The notes under the pieces are model-generated. The model had not been told where the DNA came from, did no database searches, and saw only the letters and a list, made by a program, of their open reading frames with translations. Below, in pieces: positions 45,867-59,540 of a DNA stretch of 64,000 nucleotides. A program made the position numbers and the translations under genes. Origin of the DNA: Amoeboaphelidium protococcarum (taxonomy: Eukaryota > Aphelidiomycota > Aphelidea). Where the stretch lies: contig JALECJ010000257.1 of assembly GCA_023515745.1 (NCBI GenBank), positions 2,916,687-2,980,686 of the forward strand, given 5' to 3'. Positions within the stretch are counted from its first letter, which is position 1. The number at the start of each line of letters is the position of its first letter.

Positions 45867-48077
45867 ATGAAGAGATCTGATCAAGATGGTGGAAATGCCA
45901 GGACACGGAAAAGAGCAAAGTTGAATGAGCTGAGAAGAATGGATGTGCCACGTCATTTGAAGTAGGACGTTGTTGGTGATCAGTCGTCCATTGATATCAA
46001 TTAATTTATACGCGCTAGAATCCATGAGGTAAAAATAATGAGTAATGTCCTCTTGAATACTAATACTATGGTGGGAAAGTAATTATTTTAAATGATACCG
46101 AGATATCTCAGGCGTAGGACTCGTAGTCATAAGCGGTTGGGCTCACAGTCGCTGCGGCGCGTCAGCCAAGTGATGGGATACGACAAGATTGGTCAAGAGT
46201 CGTCGACTGGATAAAAGTAATAAAAGAAGAGGGATACATAATCCGGAAAGTCTAATGACGCGTCTCTTGAGTCCTCTTAATCATTAGTAGGTGGAGTTTA
46301 AAGGACTTAAAAGCGCACCAGATGGAAAGTGAATAGAAAGTTACGCCGCGTGTATCGTTAGAGACGTGGTGAGTATTCTGATTCCACAGTCATGCGTTTA
46401 TAAACTCATCTGTGGCATGCTAAGCGCTTCAAGATGGAGAATATGCCCGTTGTACTTGATGATGGTTTAAGTAATAGCGTTTAGTATTTCAGAGTTCCCG
46501 TCGCTCCAAATGAGAAGATACATCGCAAATCTTATAGAACTATGCATAAATCTGGGTGCTCTCTGCAAGATGCTTCATTCTTATAATAGATCTGCATATT
46601 CTCTGTAGATGATAACATCTCTGAAGCGGACGTGGTAAAGCGAATTAGTGATTACCTTAAACCTCATCTGGATCCATCTCTGCTATCTATAAAGACGTAG
46701 AATCGACTTATTAAGCAGCGATTGTATGCGTAGTATCCAATCTAAGCCATCTGTCCCGTGGAATGTTTATGGTAGAAGTAACTACTTAATATAAACTCTG
46801 ATGACCGGGAGAACAATGTAACAAAATCTGTTCTCTCTATCTATGTCCCCTTTCAAGTGATAAAGTCCGCTGTGAAATTGATATCTAATTGTCTTGGCGG
46901 TACCGATTTTAGAGCCATTATCAGCTCTGCTAATTGTCGATTTGATGTAACTGGCCCTAAATGTATTGATAAGCTTTTGCACGTTATCCCGCAGTTGGTC
47001 TAACAAGATGTAAATGGTGCAGATGAAGAGCGAGTTCAAATTGATTTGCCTAATATGGTGCAGATTCCATTGGAGAGTAAAGATATTGATATTTTCAAGA
47101 AAATGAAGCGTTAGAGAGCGGAAGTTTAGCCACCCAGGACTACTAACCAACAGTCTTCTGTCTCTTCAGGTGATCATGATAAGCAGCGTGAGTCTGAAAA
47201 CTTATTAACAATCTGTAAAAGATGCTCTTCGTTTGATGGAAATGGAGGAAACGTTGAGCATTTCACCTTAATTGTTCCTAAAGCAATTGCTTATAAACTC
47301 TGGATAGCCCTGATATATAGTGGATGTCTGGTTATCGGTCTCAAGTAGCGATTGCATTTTTGCTTTGAGAATGATATACACGATGATATTCTCGCATTTC
47401 CCCACAGGTAGTATATGTACCCAGCATTCAAACATCATAATGACTTGGATGTATCTCGATAAAAAAAGAAGTATGACGCTACTCCTCCAGGTAAGAGATT
47501 ATCTAGTTTGGAAGTTCTCGATCGCTTTAGGCCGTACTCAGTCTCTGCCGAAGTCATTGAGGTTATGGGAGAAGATAATAACATGGATATTGGCAGTGAT
47601 ATTCGGCATTCTGATAGCACTGTCTAGCCATGGACTCTAACAGGTCCATTTTGGGAACGTGAACTGCTTTAGTTGGCGCGCGTTGCAGACAATATGTTAG
47701 AATCAGTTAGCCAAGTGGTGAAGCGCAGAGTTTGGTAAATCGGAAGTAATTTGGCGTTTGACAATATTGCAATGAATTACTGTGTGATCCCGGTGAAAGT
47801 GATCTGCACTGAAGGACGCAGTATTCCATACAATGCAGAAATCTTTGAAAATGGCGATCATGATCTGCTGAGACCCATTGGACGCGTCATCCACAGCGAT
47901 TACACCTTCAAGCTTGGTAGAATCAAAGCGCATGCTTACATTCATGTGGACAGACTCGAAATGTTTATTAGACGCAAGAGATGTCTAGTGCGTATCAAGA
48001 TTGGTCTTAATCGATTCGCTTCCGGAAGTATGATGGCCATAGACACAAAGTATAGAGAAGGCAGTAAATAATAGTGA
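45867..48077 (+). CDS. RNase P/MRP subunit POP1
   Basis: 736 residues. POP1 is the largest protein of nuclear RNase P and RNase MRP, which process pre-tRNA 5' ends and pre-rRNA. The N-terminal Pop1 domain is recognisable: MVGKQLFQMIPRYLRRRTRS, RWKVNRKLRRVYRQRRGE and RLQTHLWHAKRFKM (conserved THxWHAKRF). The POPLD domain follows in the second half (FPHRQYMYPAFKHHNDL, WTLTGPFWEREL), and the C-terminal domain ends GRIKAHAYIHVD ... RFASGSMMAID. The frame ends TAA TAG TGA, so the predicted C-terminus gains two Gln after SK. That arrangement looks like ancestral stops followed by the real one. Confidence 0.9.
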
Positions 48078-48131
48078 GGTAAAATGATCATTTATATATT
48101 GTGCGCATGCATAGTTTTATCTATCAATCAT

Positions 48132-48842
48132 TCAGTAATTACTCTAAGATAGTCTTCCCACATACCATCCTTTAACGGGCCGGCCGCGAATGTTTTAATT
48201 AGGAACGTTGGATTGGTGATTTGTTGCAGTAAAACCATTTAATATCGTTAGAACAGGCATATCAGGTGCACCGCGTGGTTTCCACTGTAGAGATGGCAAT
48301 TCGATATTTTCCACATCCCACTTAGATCGACTAATTGCATTGGGAGTCTTTGAATCATCCCCATCTTTGTTATTAACATCGGAATCTTCATCATCATCGA
48401 TAGACATCCAGCCATGATGAACATATTCGACTCCAAACACATTAACACGCTTGAACGATTAAGCCAATTGCATTTGTGACTGCATAGACGCGGAGATTCG
48501 TTCCATATCATTATCGATATGAGTATCACATTCATCTATAAGACTTTTGATCTAATTATGTATGAGATCATTGTCCTCAGCATAGGGCAGAGGATCAGCG
48601 ACTGAAACTGGCGGAGTCTAAAGAGGAACGATAGACTAGAACCTTGGAGGATTCCCCATCGCTGCAGTCTTTTATATAGCCAAGTAGGACTGGGTATCAT
48701 TGCTTTACTTTTACAAATAATTGTTGTTGACTTATCTCGGCGAAATCAATTACCCAAATTTGAACGTGTTACTATAATGCTGAGGCGAGTGGTAATCCTG
48801 CGTCCCCGATTGTGGATGAAACACGGCTCCATTGTAGCTCAT
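48132..48842 (-). CDS. Hypothetical protein
   Basis: 236 residues, starting at ATG 48842 and ending in TGA, convergent with POP1 (54 bp between stops). The N-terminal 85 residues are Gln/Asn/Pro-rich (SGTQDYHSPQHYSNTFKFG); the middle is helical and acidic (IKSLIDECDTHIDNDMERIS); and the C-terminal part is polar with WYVGRL near the end. No family recognised. Codon use, including TAA/TAG for Gln, resembles its neighbours, and the frame is uninterrupted, which supports a real gene. Confidence 0.6.
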
Positions 48843-49362
48843 TTTGACACTGTGCATTATCCGGTAACAATCTTAAATTTTATATATACAATGTGTGTTT
48901 ATTTAACGGCGGCTTTAGTCTATCTAAACATAAAATAAGCCTTATCAATTTGGTGTGATAAGAGACTTTAAATCTGCCCACAGTGTAAGCGTAGTGAGGA
49001 CAACACTATAAATAGACTCTTAACAACAATGCTGTTCCTCCTTCTGCAACTAATGTCGATCGTATTCATCATCACTGACTGGTATCCATGTTATTAATTT
49101 CAATTTCGACACAGAAAACTTAATTATTAAACTCTCATAAAACCCTTTACTATTCAATTCTGTTTCATCATAGTGCTCTACTCACTCTATCAAGCAAATA
49201 CCTCACATATGGGTGAACTTCGAGTGCCGTTGATCGCGCGCCGTCTTTCAATAATCTCGCGAGATCCGCGCCGTTGATTTTCTCTTTGATCTTCTCAGTT
49301 AAATTAAAGCTTTGCGGGCCATATATCTAGTAGAATTGATCAATAAAAACATCGTCAATATT
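48843..49362. other. Intergenic region, about 520 bp
   Basis: Divergent spacer between the hypothetical gene and the carrier. AT-rich near 48870-48950 and CG-richer near 49225-49275 (GATCGCGCGCC, TCTCGCGAGA palindrome). No gene seen. Confidence 0.35.
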
Positions 49363-51147
49363 ATGGCAAGCGGGGAGAGCCAAGATTAGAAAAAGCCGTC
49401 ATATCTGACACCTTAGAGAATTGAGCGGCTGTTCAAGTCTATAGATACCGAGAACAAGGGCTTCATCAATTACGAGTCTATAATTGCGAATGCGTACTCA
49501 CCTGCAAACACTGAGGAGGATCCAGAGTCTCGCAGTAGGAAGAAGAAGAGAAAGTTTAGGGAAACGTATGCTCTGGAGTTGATCAAATAGTGCGATTAGA
49601 GAGTCGGTGGTGGTATAAAGTATGCGGATTTCGAAAAGTTTGTCACCGACAAGGAGATGGAGTTGTGGAGGCAGTTCACCTCGCTGGACAGTAGCGGTGA
49701 TGGAGAACTGGGCCGTGATGAGGTGGCCATCGCTCTCCATCAGGCAGGCGTCAAGTTGAATGAACTCGAGCTGACTGAATTCATGAAGCATGTAGATACT
49801 GACAACAATGGTAAGTTGTAGATTTATTACTATTTTATAGAGTTGTAATTCAAATAAATGTCTTTGTAATAACGAAATGTAGGAAAAATATCATTTGAAG
49901 AGTGGGCAGAGTTTCTGATGTTTCTACCTCGTCAGGCTAATATGAAGAATGTCTATGATTACTATTAGAATATGGTGCATTAGACTGATTCGCTTGATCC
50001 TATATTACTTCCTGAAGAGATGAAGGCTGATAAGACTACCTTTAAGTACCTGGTAGCCGGTGCTATTGCTGGATGTTTTAGTAGGACATGCACTGCACCA
50101 TTGGATAGATTGCGCGTGCTCTTGCAAGTGGAGATGCAGAATTAGACCAACACTGAGCCGCTTGGTACTCAGTATAGAAGTGCCTCAGTGATAAGTAGAA
50201 TTAAGTAAAATCTGGCCAACACTTGGAGCGTGTGTAAGCGCGTTTATGTTGACGGAGGTATATTAGCCTTCTGGACAGGTAATGGAGTTAATATTCTGAA
50301 GATCATTCCAGAGTCCGCCGTGAGGTTCTATGTCTATGAACGGGCTAAACGGTATATGGTGTCTGTGAGGAAGCCCGTGGCGCCTATCAGTGCTGATGGA
50401 GGCAATAAGAATAAGTCTTCTGCGAGTGGTAATAGAGCTGAACTTAAAGTGTCACCGCCAGAGATTACAACCAAAGAGAGAATGGCCGCCGGTGGAATTG
50501 CTGGATTTGCTTCATAGTCTTTTATCTATCCATTAGATACAATAAAGACCAGGATTATGGTGGAAATGTAAACGATGTAGAACAGAGGAGTCGCCAGTCG
50601 TATAAGCGCACTAAAAGTGGCTAAATAAATGTATCAGAAGGAGGGAATCAGATCCTTCTTTCGTGGTATTGGTCCATCTCTGGTTGGTATTGTACCTTAT
50701 GCATCAATAGATTTGACTGCATATGAAACTCTAAAGAATCAGTACATTAAGCACACTGGTCAGAAGTAGCCAAGTCCGACAGTTCATCTTATTTGTGGTG
50801 CCTGTGCCGGTGCTCTTAGCTGCGCTGTGGTATATCCGCTCGGTCTAATTAGAACCAGACTGTAGGCTCAAGGTACAGCAACTCACGCGATAAAGTATGA
50901 GCGAGGCACAGTGGACGTTATACGCGTGACTTATGCCAGAGAGGGACTCAAAGGATTCTACAAGGGCCTCATACCATCTCTGGTGAAAGTCGTTCCCGCC
51001 GTTTCGCTCTCTTACATATGCTACGAACAAGCGAAAAAGCAGCTCAAAATACTTTAAGGTGCTTAAATATAATAATCATACCATCATCAGCCATTTTTTA
51101 GTTCTTAATATGATTTATCGTCGTTTCCATCTCGTCTTGAAGGTTGA
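49363..51147 (+). CDS. EF-hand mitochondrial carrier (SCaMC/ATP-Mg-Pi type)
   Basis: Two exons (49363-49810 and 49883-51147), 570 residues. The N-terminal regulatory domain has EF-hands, two canonical: [12 protein letters not shown] and DTDNNGKISFEE; earlier ones ([12 protein letters not shown]) are weaker. The carrier half has three Mito_carr repeats with [19 protein letters not shown] and [12 protein letters not shown] signatures. Such carriers exchange ATP-Mg for phosphate across the inner mitochondrial membrane under calcium control (Sal1/SLC25A23-25). A Ser/Lys-rich insert follows the first repeat. The family normally ends just after YEQAKKQLK; here TAA is read through for about 36 Gln/Ser/His-rich residues to a TGA, so the true C-terminus deserves a check. 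Confidence 0.92.
49811..49882 (+). other. Intron in EF-hand carrier gene (72 nt)
   Basis: GTAAGT donor, AATAACG branch-like element and TGTAG acceptor. It splits the Gly codon of the last EF-hand loop; splicing restores DTDNNGKISFEE. Confidence 0.92.
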
Positions 51148-51327
51148 TGATCAGGTGGGTGTAGAAACAATTGTCTTTTCAACGCGATTTTTCAACGGTG
51201 CGCGCGCTCTGTCTGGTTCCTTCAACTGGCCCGACGATCTTCCTCCTCCTCGAGTAAAGTATTAGAGGTATTGCTTACTATAGTCGCAACAACATCATTG
51301 TGTCAAGGTTGAGATTAATTTTACAAA

Positions 51328-52419
51328 ATGGACTAGAATTAGTATTATTAATAGCAGTAAAATTAGTAATATAAGGCCAATCCGCAGTAGTAGCAGTAGT
51401 TTGGTGGTTAGTAGTAAAAAACTGGAGGAGCACCTGCTTATAATTAACCGCCGTAATATTATAACTAGTAATAGTACGCTTAGTAGTAGTAACAACAGCA
51501 ACCTCAATAGTAGTAATATGGCTATGGACAATTTTAGTAGTAGTAACCATAGTCGTAATAACCGCAGTAGTCACAGGGAATGTATACTTAGTAGAATCCT
51601 CAGTAATAGTAATAAGACTTTTTCACGTCTCAAGCCACTCAATTAATGATGAACCCTCAGGCTATCCAGATGGTTGGTTCTTAGGCTTTCAGTATGGGCT
51701 AACAATTTGTTCAGTCTCAGAATTTAAATAAGTGGTTCAGCTGGGCCAGTTGGAGACCGTACTGGAACGTGGATCATTAGTATGTGGTAAAGAAGATGCT
51801 CCTTCTTCTATTCCCATTCAGACACAAGTAGTGGAATAGACAGCTCATCCGTTCCGAGATTTCTGGTCATGTGGAGGGATATAAGTTGCCGCGATATGAT
51901 TTAAATGCACCAGACTTGTATATTCCAGTGATGGCATTTGTCACTTATATCCTGGTTATTGGAGCGGTGTTGGGTCTGTAGAATAAGTTCAAGCCAGATG
52001 TATTGACTATAACAGCCACTTCTGCTATGGCAATCACTATGGTTGAGGTGATGTTCCTTCGATTGGGTGTATATTTGCTCAATGTTAATATGGCGGAGAA
52101 TTTGGTCTTCATCACTGACCTAGTGGCGTACTCTGGATACAAATTCATTACTATACTGTTTGTGCAGACTGTATTTCTCGCTACAGGCAATATGTTTATA
52201 CGAGGTTTTGTCTACTTGTACTCTGTATTTGCTCTTGGATTGTTTGTGCTCAGGTCTCTGCGATACGTTATCCTTCCATCTACTGACTCTGCTGCCGCTA
52301 ATACTATTGCTAGTGCTGCTACAAGTTCTTCGAGTGCCTCCAGTAGAAAGAGACGTGTGTATTTCCTCTTTGTCTTTGCCCTAGTCCAGGCCGTATCTGT
52401 ATGGTGGTTGGTCAAGTGA
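51328..52419 (+). CDS. YIF1-family ER-Golgi membrane protein
   Basis: 363 residues. YIF1 works with YIP1 and Rab GTPases in COPII vesicle transport. After the N-terminal low-complexity region the family core is clear: [67 protein letters not shown], then several transmembrane helices ending WWLVK. The first 110 residues are extremely Gln-rich (QQYKANPQQQQQFGGQQQK and similar) and are encoded largely by TAG and TAA mixed with CAG and CAA. Without the reassigned code this stretch would hold dozens of stops. The start ATG at 51328 follows an in-frame TGA at 51310, so it is well constrained. Confidence 0.92.
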
Positions 52420-52580
52420 ACGGGCGTTACTTTATGAATATTGAGGGAGATAAAGTAATGCCATGAATATTGTTGGTCAGAATACAAGAATAATTATCAA
52501 GATTCTTAGGTTGTAATAACTCATTTAATTTTTTAGCATCAGCTACAATTATCATCATCATCATGTATGCCTCAAAGTGA

Positions 52581-54127
52581 TCAAATTCGACTCATCTTCT
52601 GCACAATCTCCTCGAGAAACTATGCAGACACACCTGGACTTGACTTTTCGGCATCTTCAAAGGCTTTCTTAATGGAAGCATACGCGGTGTTGGCTGCTGG
52701 TGATTTTGCGCCCGACTGGAGGTTAACTAGTAGTGGTTCAATCACAAGTTTAAACTTATCAGGAGCAGCAGCTGGTTTTGGAGGCGGTACGAATGCAGGG
52801 CCATTTTGTTATCGAGATGACGATAAAGACTACTCAGATGTGTATCCGCCTTAGAAGCTCTACGGCAATGATCCCTTTCTTACAGAATTTTGTTCCTATT
52901 TTAAGTTTTGCACTGCGCTAGAGGGCAGCTTTACAGTGTTGAATTACTGAGTAGGCGCTATTGGCTTAGCTGCAGCATTGTATGGGCTGCTGGTGAGTTT
53001 CACTGTAGCCTGACCATCTGAAATTACACCTGGCGCAGAGGCATTGGGCTAAGGTGCATTCGATGGTTACTACTGCTACTATCTAGCATCTACACCTTGA
53101 GCAGCATTAGGCTTTTTCACCGTACCAAAATCCCAGTTGGCTTCTTCGCCATTATTCTTGCCATTAGATCGGTCCTCTTCGCCATCACTACTGTCATCAT
53201 CACCATGTTCGGCGATGAAGCGCTCGTGTCTCTCAATCAGTTCAGTGAGGTAACTAGTCTTCTTGGCACTCTTAATTAGTCGATGCTTCAGCAATTCCTT
53301 GGCAGGCTGTCTTCCTTTGGGGTCCTTCACCAGGCAGAGGGATACAAACTCCTTGAGCGCCTTGCTAAAGTTACCTTCCAGCACTGGTGGATCATTTTTA
53401 GGAATGATAAACAGGACGCGCATGGGATGCATATCAGAGTGTGGTGGTGCGCCTTTTGCCATTTCGATTGCAGTGATGCCTAGAGACCAGATATCAGCAC
53501 TGTAATCATAGCCAGACTGGGAGATCACCTCCGGACTCATCCAGAATGGTGTACCCACAAACGTCTACCGCTTAGTCATGGTGGCAGTGATTTGACCAGA
53601 GACACCAAAATCTGCCAGCTTCACTTCACCGCCGGCAGTTAGTAGAATATTAGCAGCCTTGATGTCTCTGTGCAGCTTCTGCTTAGCATGCAGATACTCC
53701 AAACCTTTGAGCACTTCACGCAGTATGATGGCAATGAACACCTCTTCGAAAGGCCCTGGCTTCATCAAATCAAGGCAACTTCCACCAGCACACAGCTCCA
53801 TTATGATCCACAGCGTAGTCTTGTCTAGGTAACTGCCAAAGTATTTAGTGCAAAATTCTGAATCAAGCTAAGCCATGATTTTGATCTCCTGTTAAATGTC
53901 ATCAATCTCATCTTCAGCACTACATGACTAGAGTGATTAATCGTAACGATACTGGATAAATAAGAGGAAATAAGATTATTAAATTACCTCTCCAAATCAA
54001 TTAATTTGATTGCCACTGGCATCTTTGTGCGTTTATCCATCCCTCTGTACACCTCTCCGAATGAACCTTTGCCGATACGGCTGACCTTCTCATACAGGTC
54101 GTTTGGATTAGCTGATGAGCTTGTCAT
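52581..54127 (-). CDS. GCK-III (MST3/Sid1/Nak1-like) Ser/Thr kinase
   Basis: Two exons (53988-54127 and 52581-53919), 492 residues. Kinase domain at the N-terminus: [74 protein letters not shown] (Gln is TAG, 53565-53567). The linker is acidic and Gln/Pro-rich. The C-terminus, [20 protein letters not shown] and then LEEIVQKMS, resembles the PDCD10/CCM3-binding dimerisation region of GCK-III kinases. These kinases act in cytokinesis, polarity and Golgi function (Sid1, Nak1 and Kic1 in fungi), upstream of NDR kinases whose activator MOB1 is also encoded here. The stop is TGA 52581-52583; a standard-code reading would end near 53079. Confidence 0.92.
53920..53987 (-). other. Intron in GCK-III kinase gene (68 nt)
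   Basis: Minus strand GTAATT ... ATGTAG with a GATTAATCAC branch-like element. Located between IKLIDLE and AEDEIDDI of the kinase N-lobe; splicing rejoins the lobe in frame. Confidence 0.88.
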
Positions 54128-54815
54128 TATTAATCAGGCAATCTGAATCTAGATAAATACAATGGCTGATATACACAATTATAGAATAAGCTAGCTATTA
54201 GGATAAAATCAACAGTAATAATCAAGAATGGTGTGTGTTTATAACAACGTCGCCAAGTTCTATTTTGGTTACTTGACGACGTGTATGCTCTCTCTCTCTC
54301 TTATTGGTGTAAGATGTGAGTTGATTATTGATAATATTGCAAACTTGTCTATTGAAGATATTTGCATGCTATATTCAAATATTATATATAATAGACATAC
54401 AACGATTAAAAGTGTGGTTAATCAAATGGTGTTATGAAAGACTGACGTGATCCTCGTCCTACACGCGTTATTCTCACCCCTCTAACTGTTCAGTACCAAT
54501 GGTCCGCTGATGGCGGGTATATGCTTGCACATTTAATGCCATTTGCTCCATTCAGGCAGACATTTTACCAGGACTCGAGTGCAGATGTTGCCGTTTCGGC
54601 TAATGCCAGGTCATCAGTGGCTTGCGATGTTCGAAATGGCCCGTTTCAGATGGATCGATCCGAGTTTCGAACTGCATATATGCCTAATCGGGTAGTATTC
54701 GAGATTAAAGCCACTTATCGATTATCGGCTATAAAAGCACGATTTGGTAACTATCTACTTCATCCTCATTCAAGAATTCGGTCTTAATTGAAATTTGCAA
54801 TCTTATAGTACAACA
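54128..54815. promoter_or_regulatory. Divergent intergenic region, GCK-III kinase / DPBB protein
   Basis: About 690 bp. Holds an imperfect inverted repeat (arms 54247-54258 and 54271-54282, one mismatch in 12 bp, 12-nt loop), a (CT)n tract at about 54288-54301 and an ACGCGT at 54463-54468. A short open frame at 54521-54787 has no recognisable content. Promoter function is inferred. Confidence 0.4.
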
Positions 54816-55589
54816 ATGAACAAAATCTCTCTGTGTCTAGTGTTTGCTGCTTGTGCAATGGCATCTCCTATCACGTCTGAGGATCGTGGTGATATGCAAG
54901 GTTATCATTCTATCGTTGGTCCAAGTGGCTCTATGTATTGGATAGCTGATGGTTCTCCTACCTCCCAACATCCAAGTAACACTTCGCCTGCAGTCGCCTC
55001 TGTAACAACATCTTCGGTATCTGCCTCTGCTATTGCCTCCTCATCTCAGACTACGATTGAATCTTCTGCCAGCGCGAGTGCATCTCCGTCTGTTACATCT
55101 GAAATTGGAATTCCATCTGCTGTGCCAACTTCTACTCAAACTGACAGTACCGTGTCTACTACTAGCAGTACTCAAGACACGTCTCCTTCTCCATCTGCAA
55201 CTCCATCTGAAACAAGTACCTAGGCACCCGATTCCTCCTCTACTAGCACTGAAGCTGCAACTCCTTCCACTGAATCCGCAGTACCAGCTGGTGGCGAGTT
55301 TACTGGCGATGCTACTTATTACACTGCAGTCTCTGGATTTGGAGCTTGTGAAATCACACATGATTCTCCTTTTGTTGTGGCTATGAATGCTGCTTAGTAC
55401 AACAAGAAGGGAAACTGTGGCAAATGCGTGTAGATTACTGGTGCAAGAGGTAGCGCCAAAGCTCAAGTGGTTGATCTGTGTCCTGGTTGTGGATTTGGGG
55501 CTCTAGATCTAAACGAGCCTCTCTTCCCACTAATTGACGATCCAGACAAGGGACGCGTCACCATCAGCTGGTCTTTCGTTGAATGCTGA
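54816..55589 (+). CDS. Secreted Ser/Thr-rich protein with DPBB (expansin/RlpA-like) domain
   Basis: 257 residues. Signal peptide MNKISLCLVFAACAMAS, then a long Ser/Thr/Pro/Ala-rich, probably O-glycosylated stalk (about 50-155), then a double-psi beta-barrel: GDATYYTAVSGFGACEITHD, FVVAMNAAQYN, NCGKCVQIT, VDLCPGCGFGALDLNEPLF and GRVTISWSF. This layout is typical of fungal expansin-like/RlpA-like secreted proteins that act on or bind cell-wall polysaccharide. The conserved Asp in VDLCPGC and the cysteine set are present. The second, carbohydrate-binding domain of true expansins is absent. The chosen ATG gives the signal peptide directly; an upstream TTG in frame was ignored. Confidence 0.88.
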
Positions 55590-55696
55590 TCTACAATGGC
55601 AGTCTACTGTATAACATGTGTTATGTTTATTTGCAAAAGTGTTTCGTGTAATGATTAATTATATTTGCATTCTACTCTATGAATCGGATACAAATT

Positions 55697-57904
<2,208 letters not shown>

Positions 57905-58206
57905 TTTAATATATTTCGAGATTTTACACTACAAGTATCTACTATTAGGACTTCCTTTATATCGAATTTTTCTAAAGCTTCTTCTGTATAGAAAAGACAA
58001 AGGTAAAGTAGCGCGACACGCGTAAAGTCAAAAGGAGCAAGCCTGAGTGGAGTTGAAAGAAGAGCGCGAAAACTGAGCAAATCTTTACATCAAAAAGCTT
58101 CTTCTCGTTGTCACTGCGAGATCGAAACAATACCTCATTGATTATCGGTTGATTATCTTATCATATCTCATCCAAATATTCAATATAGATTCTACTTATC
58201 ATAATA
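57905..58206. promoter_or_regulatory. Divergent promoter region, Prp43 / RIM2-like carrier
   Basis: About 300 bp with no gene. Contains ACGCGT at 58018-58023 roughly midway between the two start codons. Confidence 0.35.
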
Positions 58207-59364
58207 ATGACATCGAATGAGAATAGCAAAAAAGTCGCCCCGGTTGGTAAAGTAAATCCATTGGTCCATTTTATGGCTGGCGGTGTCGGTGGTACGATCG
58301 GAGCTGTGATTACGTGTCCACTTGAAGTTGTCAAGACTCGCCAGCAGTCATCTACATATCACAAGAATGGAAGCGGTAGGGGTATTGTGTTTATGCTCAA
58401 GGAGATCAGGCATAATGAAGGTATTAGAGGATTGTGGAAAGGTCTCGGTCCTAATCTGTTGGGTGTAATTCCATCCAGAGCCATCTACTTTAGCACTTAT
58501 GCATCGGCTAAACAGTACTTTACTCATGATCTGAGATTGAACAGTGGCCGAGAATCTTCTCTCATTCATTTGATATCTGCCGCGACTGCTGGCTTTACTA
58601 CAGCCACCTTCACTAATCCTATCTGGCTTATCAAGACGCGTATGTAATTGCAAAATCAACGTCGTCAATCATCGCCCAACGTCATGTCTGGTTAATCACC
58701 TGTTAATAAAAGTTTGTCACCTTAATCATAATCATCATCGTCGCCAAAGAATATTAATGGAATTATGAAGAGATAAGCTCATGGAATGTCAATCGCTGTA
58801 CCGGCTCCGTCACCATCTGGTGTGTATTATAAGAATAGTTTCGACTGTATGATTCAAGTTGTAAAGTAAGAGGGTGTTAAGGGACTATTTCGCGGTCTTA
58901 CAGCTTCGTATCTTGGTATAGCAGAGTAGACTATGCAGTGGGTGGTGTATGAGAAGTTGAAGAAGAGCATGAGGCAATTTAGAGGTACCGCTGATGGAGA
59001 CCATAATTTGTAGATGTAATAGTAGTCACAGATGGCGAGTCAGATGGTAGATAATCTACTGGTTGCCGGTGTTGCAAAGTTCATTGCCTCCATAAGTACG
59101 TATCCGCATGAGGTATTGCGCACTAGGATGCGCCAGGTGACGACTATTAGTTCTGTCAATGCTGAAGGTCGCGCCATCACAATCGGGTAGCCAAAGTATT
59201 CTGGAATGACTGATGTGGTGAAGTAGGTGTGGAGGACTGAAGGTCTGTTGGCCTTCTATGGTGGACTTGGCGCGCATCTCCTCAGGACAGTCCCGAATGC
59301 GGCGATTATGTTCTTCTGTTACGAGTCTATAATATACTTGGCTAATGAGAAGCTTCAGTTGTGA
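58207..59364 (+). CDS. Mitochondrial pyrimidine nucleotide carrier (RIM2/SLC25A33-36 type)
   Basis: 385 residues, no intron. Three carrier repeats with signatures CPLEVVKTRQQSS, NPIWLIKTRMQLQ and YPHEVLRTRMRQ. These match the Rim2/PNC group, which imports pyrimidine nucleotides into mitochondria. Other supporting motifs are HFMAGGVGGTIGAVITCPLE, GLWKGLGPNLLGVIPSRAIY and GLLAFYGGLGAHLLRTVPNA. A Ser/Gln/Pro-rich insert (about 155-200) and a Gln/Met-rich one (about 270-285) sit in the loops after the first two repeats. The start ATG gives a short polar N-terminus. Confidence 0.92.
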
Positions 59365-59540
59365 TTACTTTTGGCGATTTAGTTGAAAATTGTGGTTCTC
59401 CGATATCTATGTTATCTCCTCAAAGATCGAATGAATTTTTACTTTTCAATAGAAATACTTTAAGAAATTTGAATCCTTTATGGATGTGATTGCACCGTAG
59501 TTTTTTATTACTTTTTGATATTCCATCAATAAAACACATT

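Noticed and set aside
48178-48185. GGCCGGCC palindrome, also at 34587-34594
   Set aside because: One copy is inside a coding sequence and two copies are not enough to suggest function.
54521-54787. Short open frame upstream of the DPBB gene
   Set aside because: Composition unlike the neighbours, no domain, and it occupies the expected promoter.
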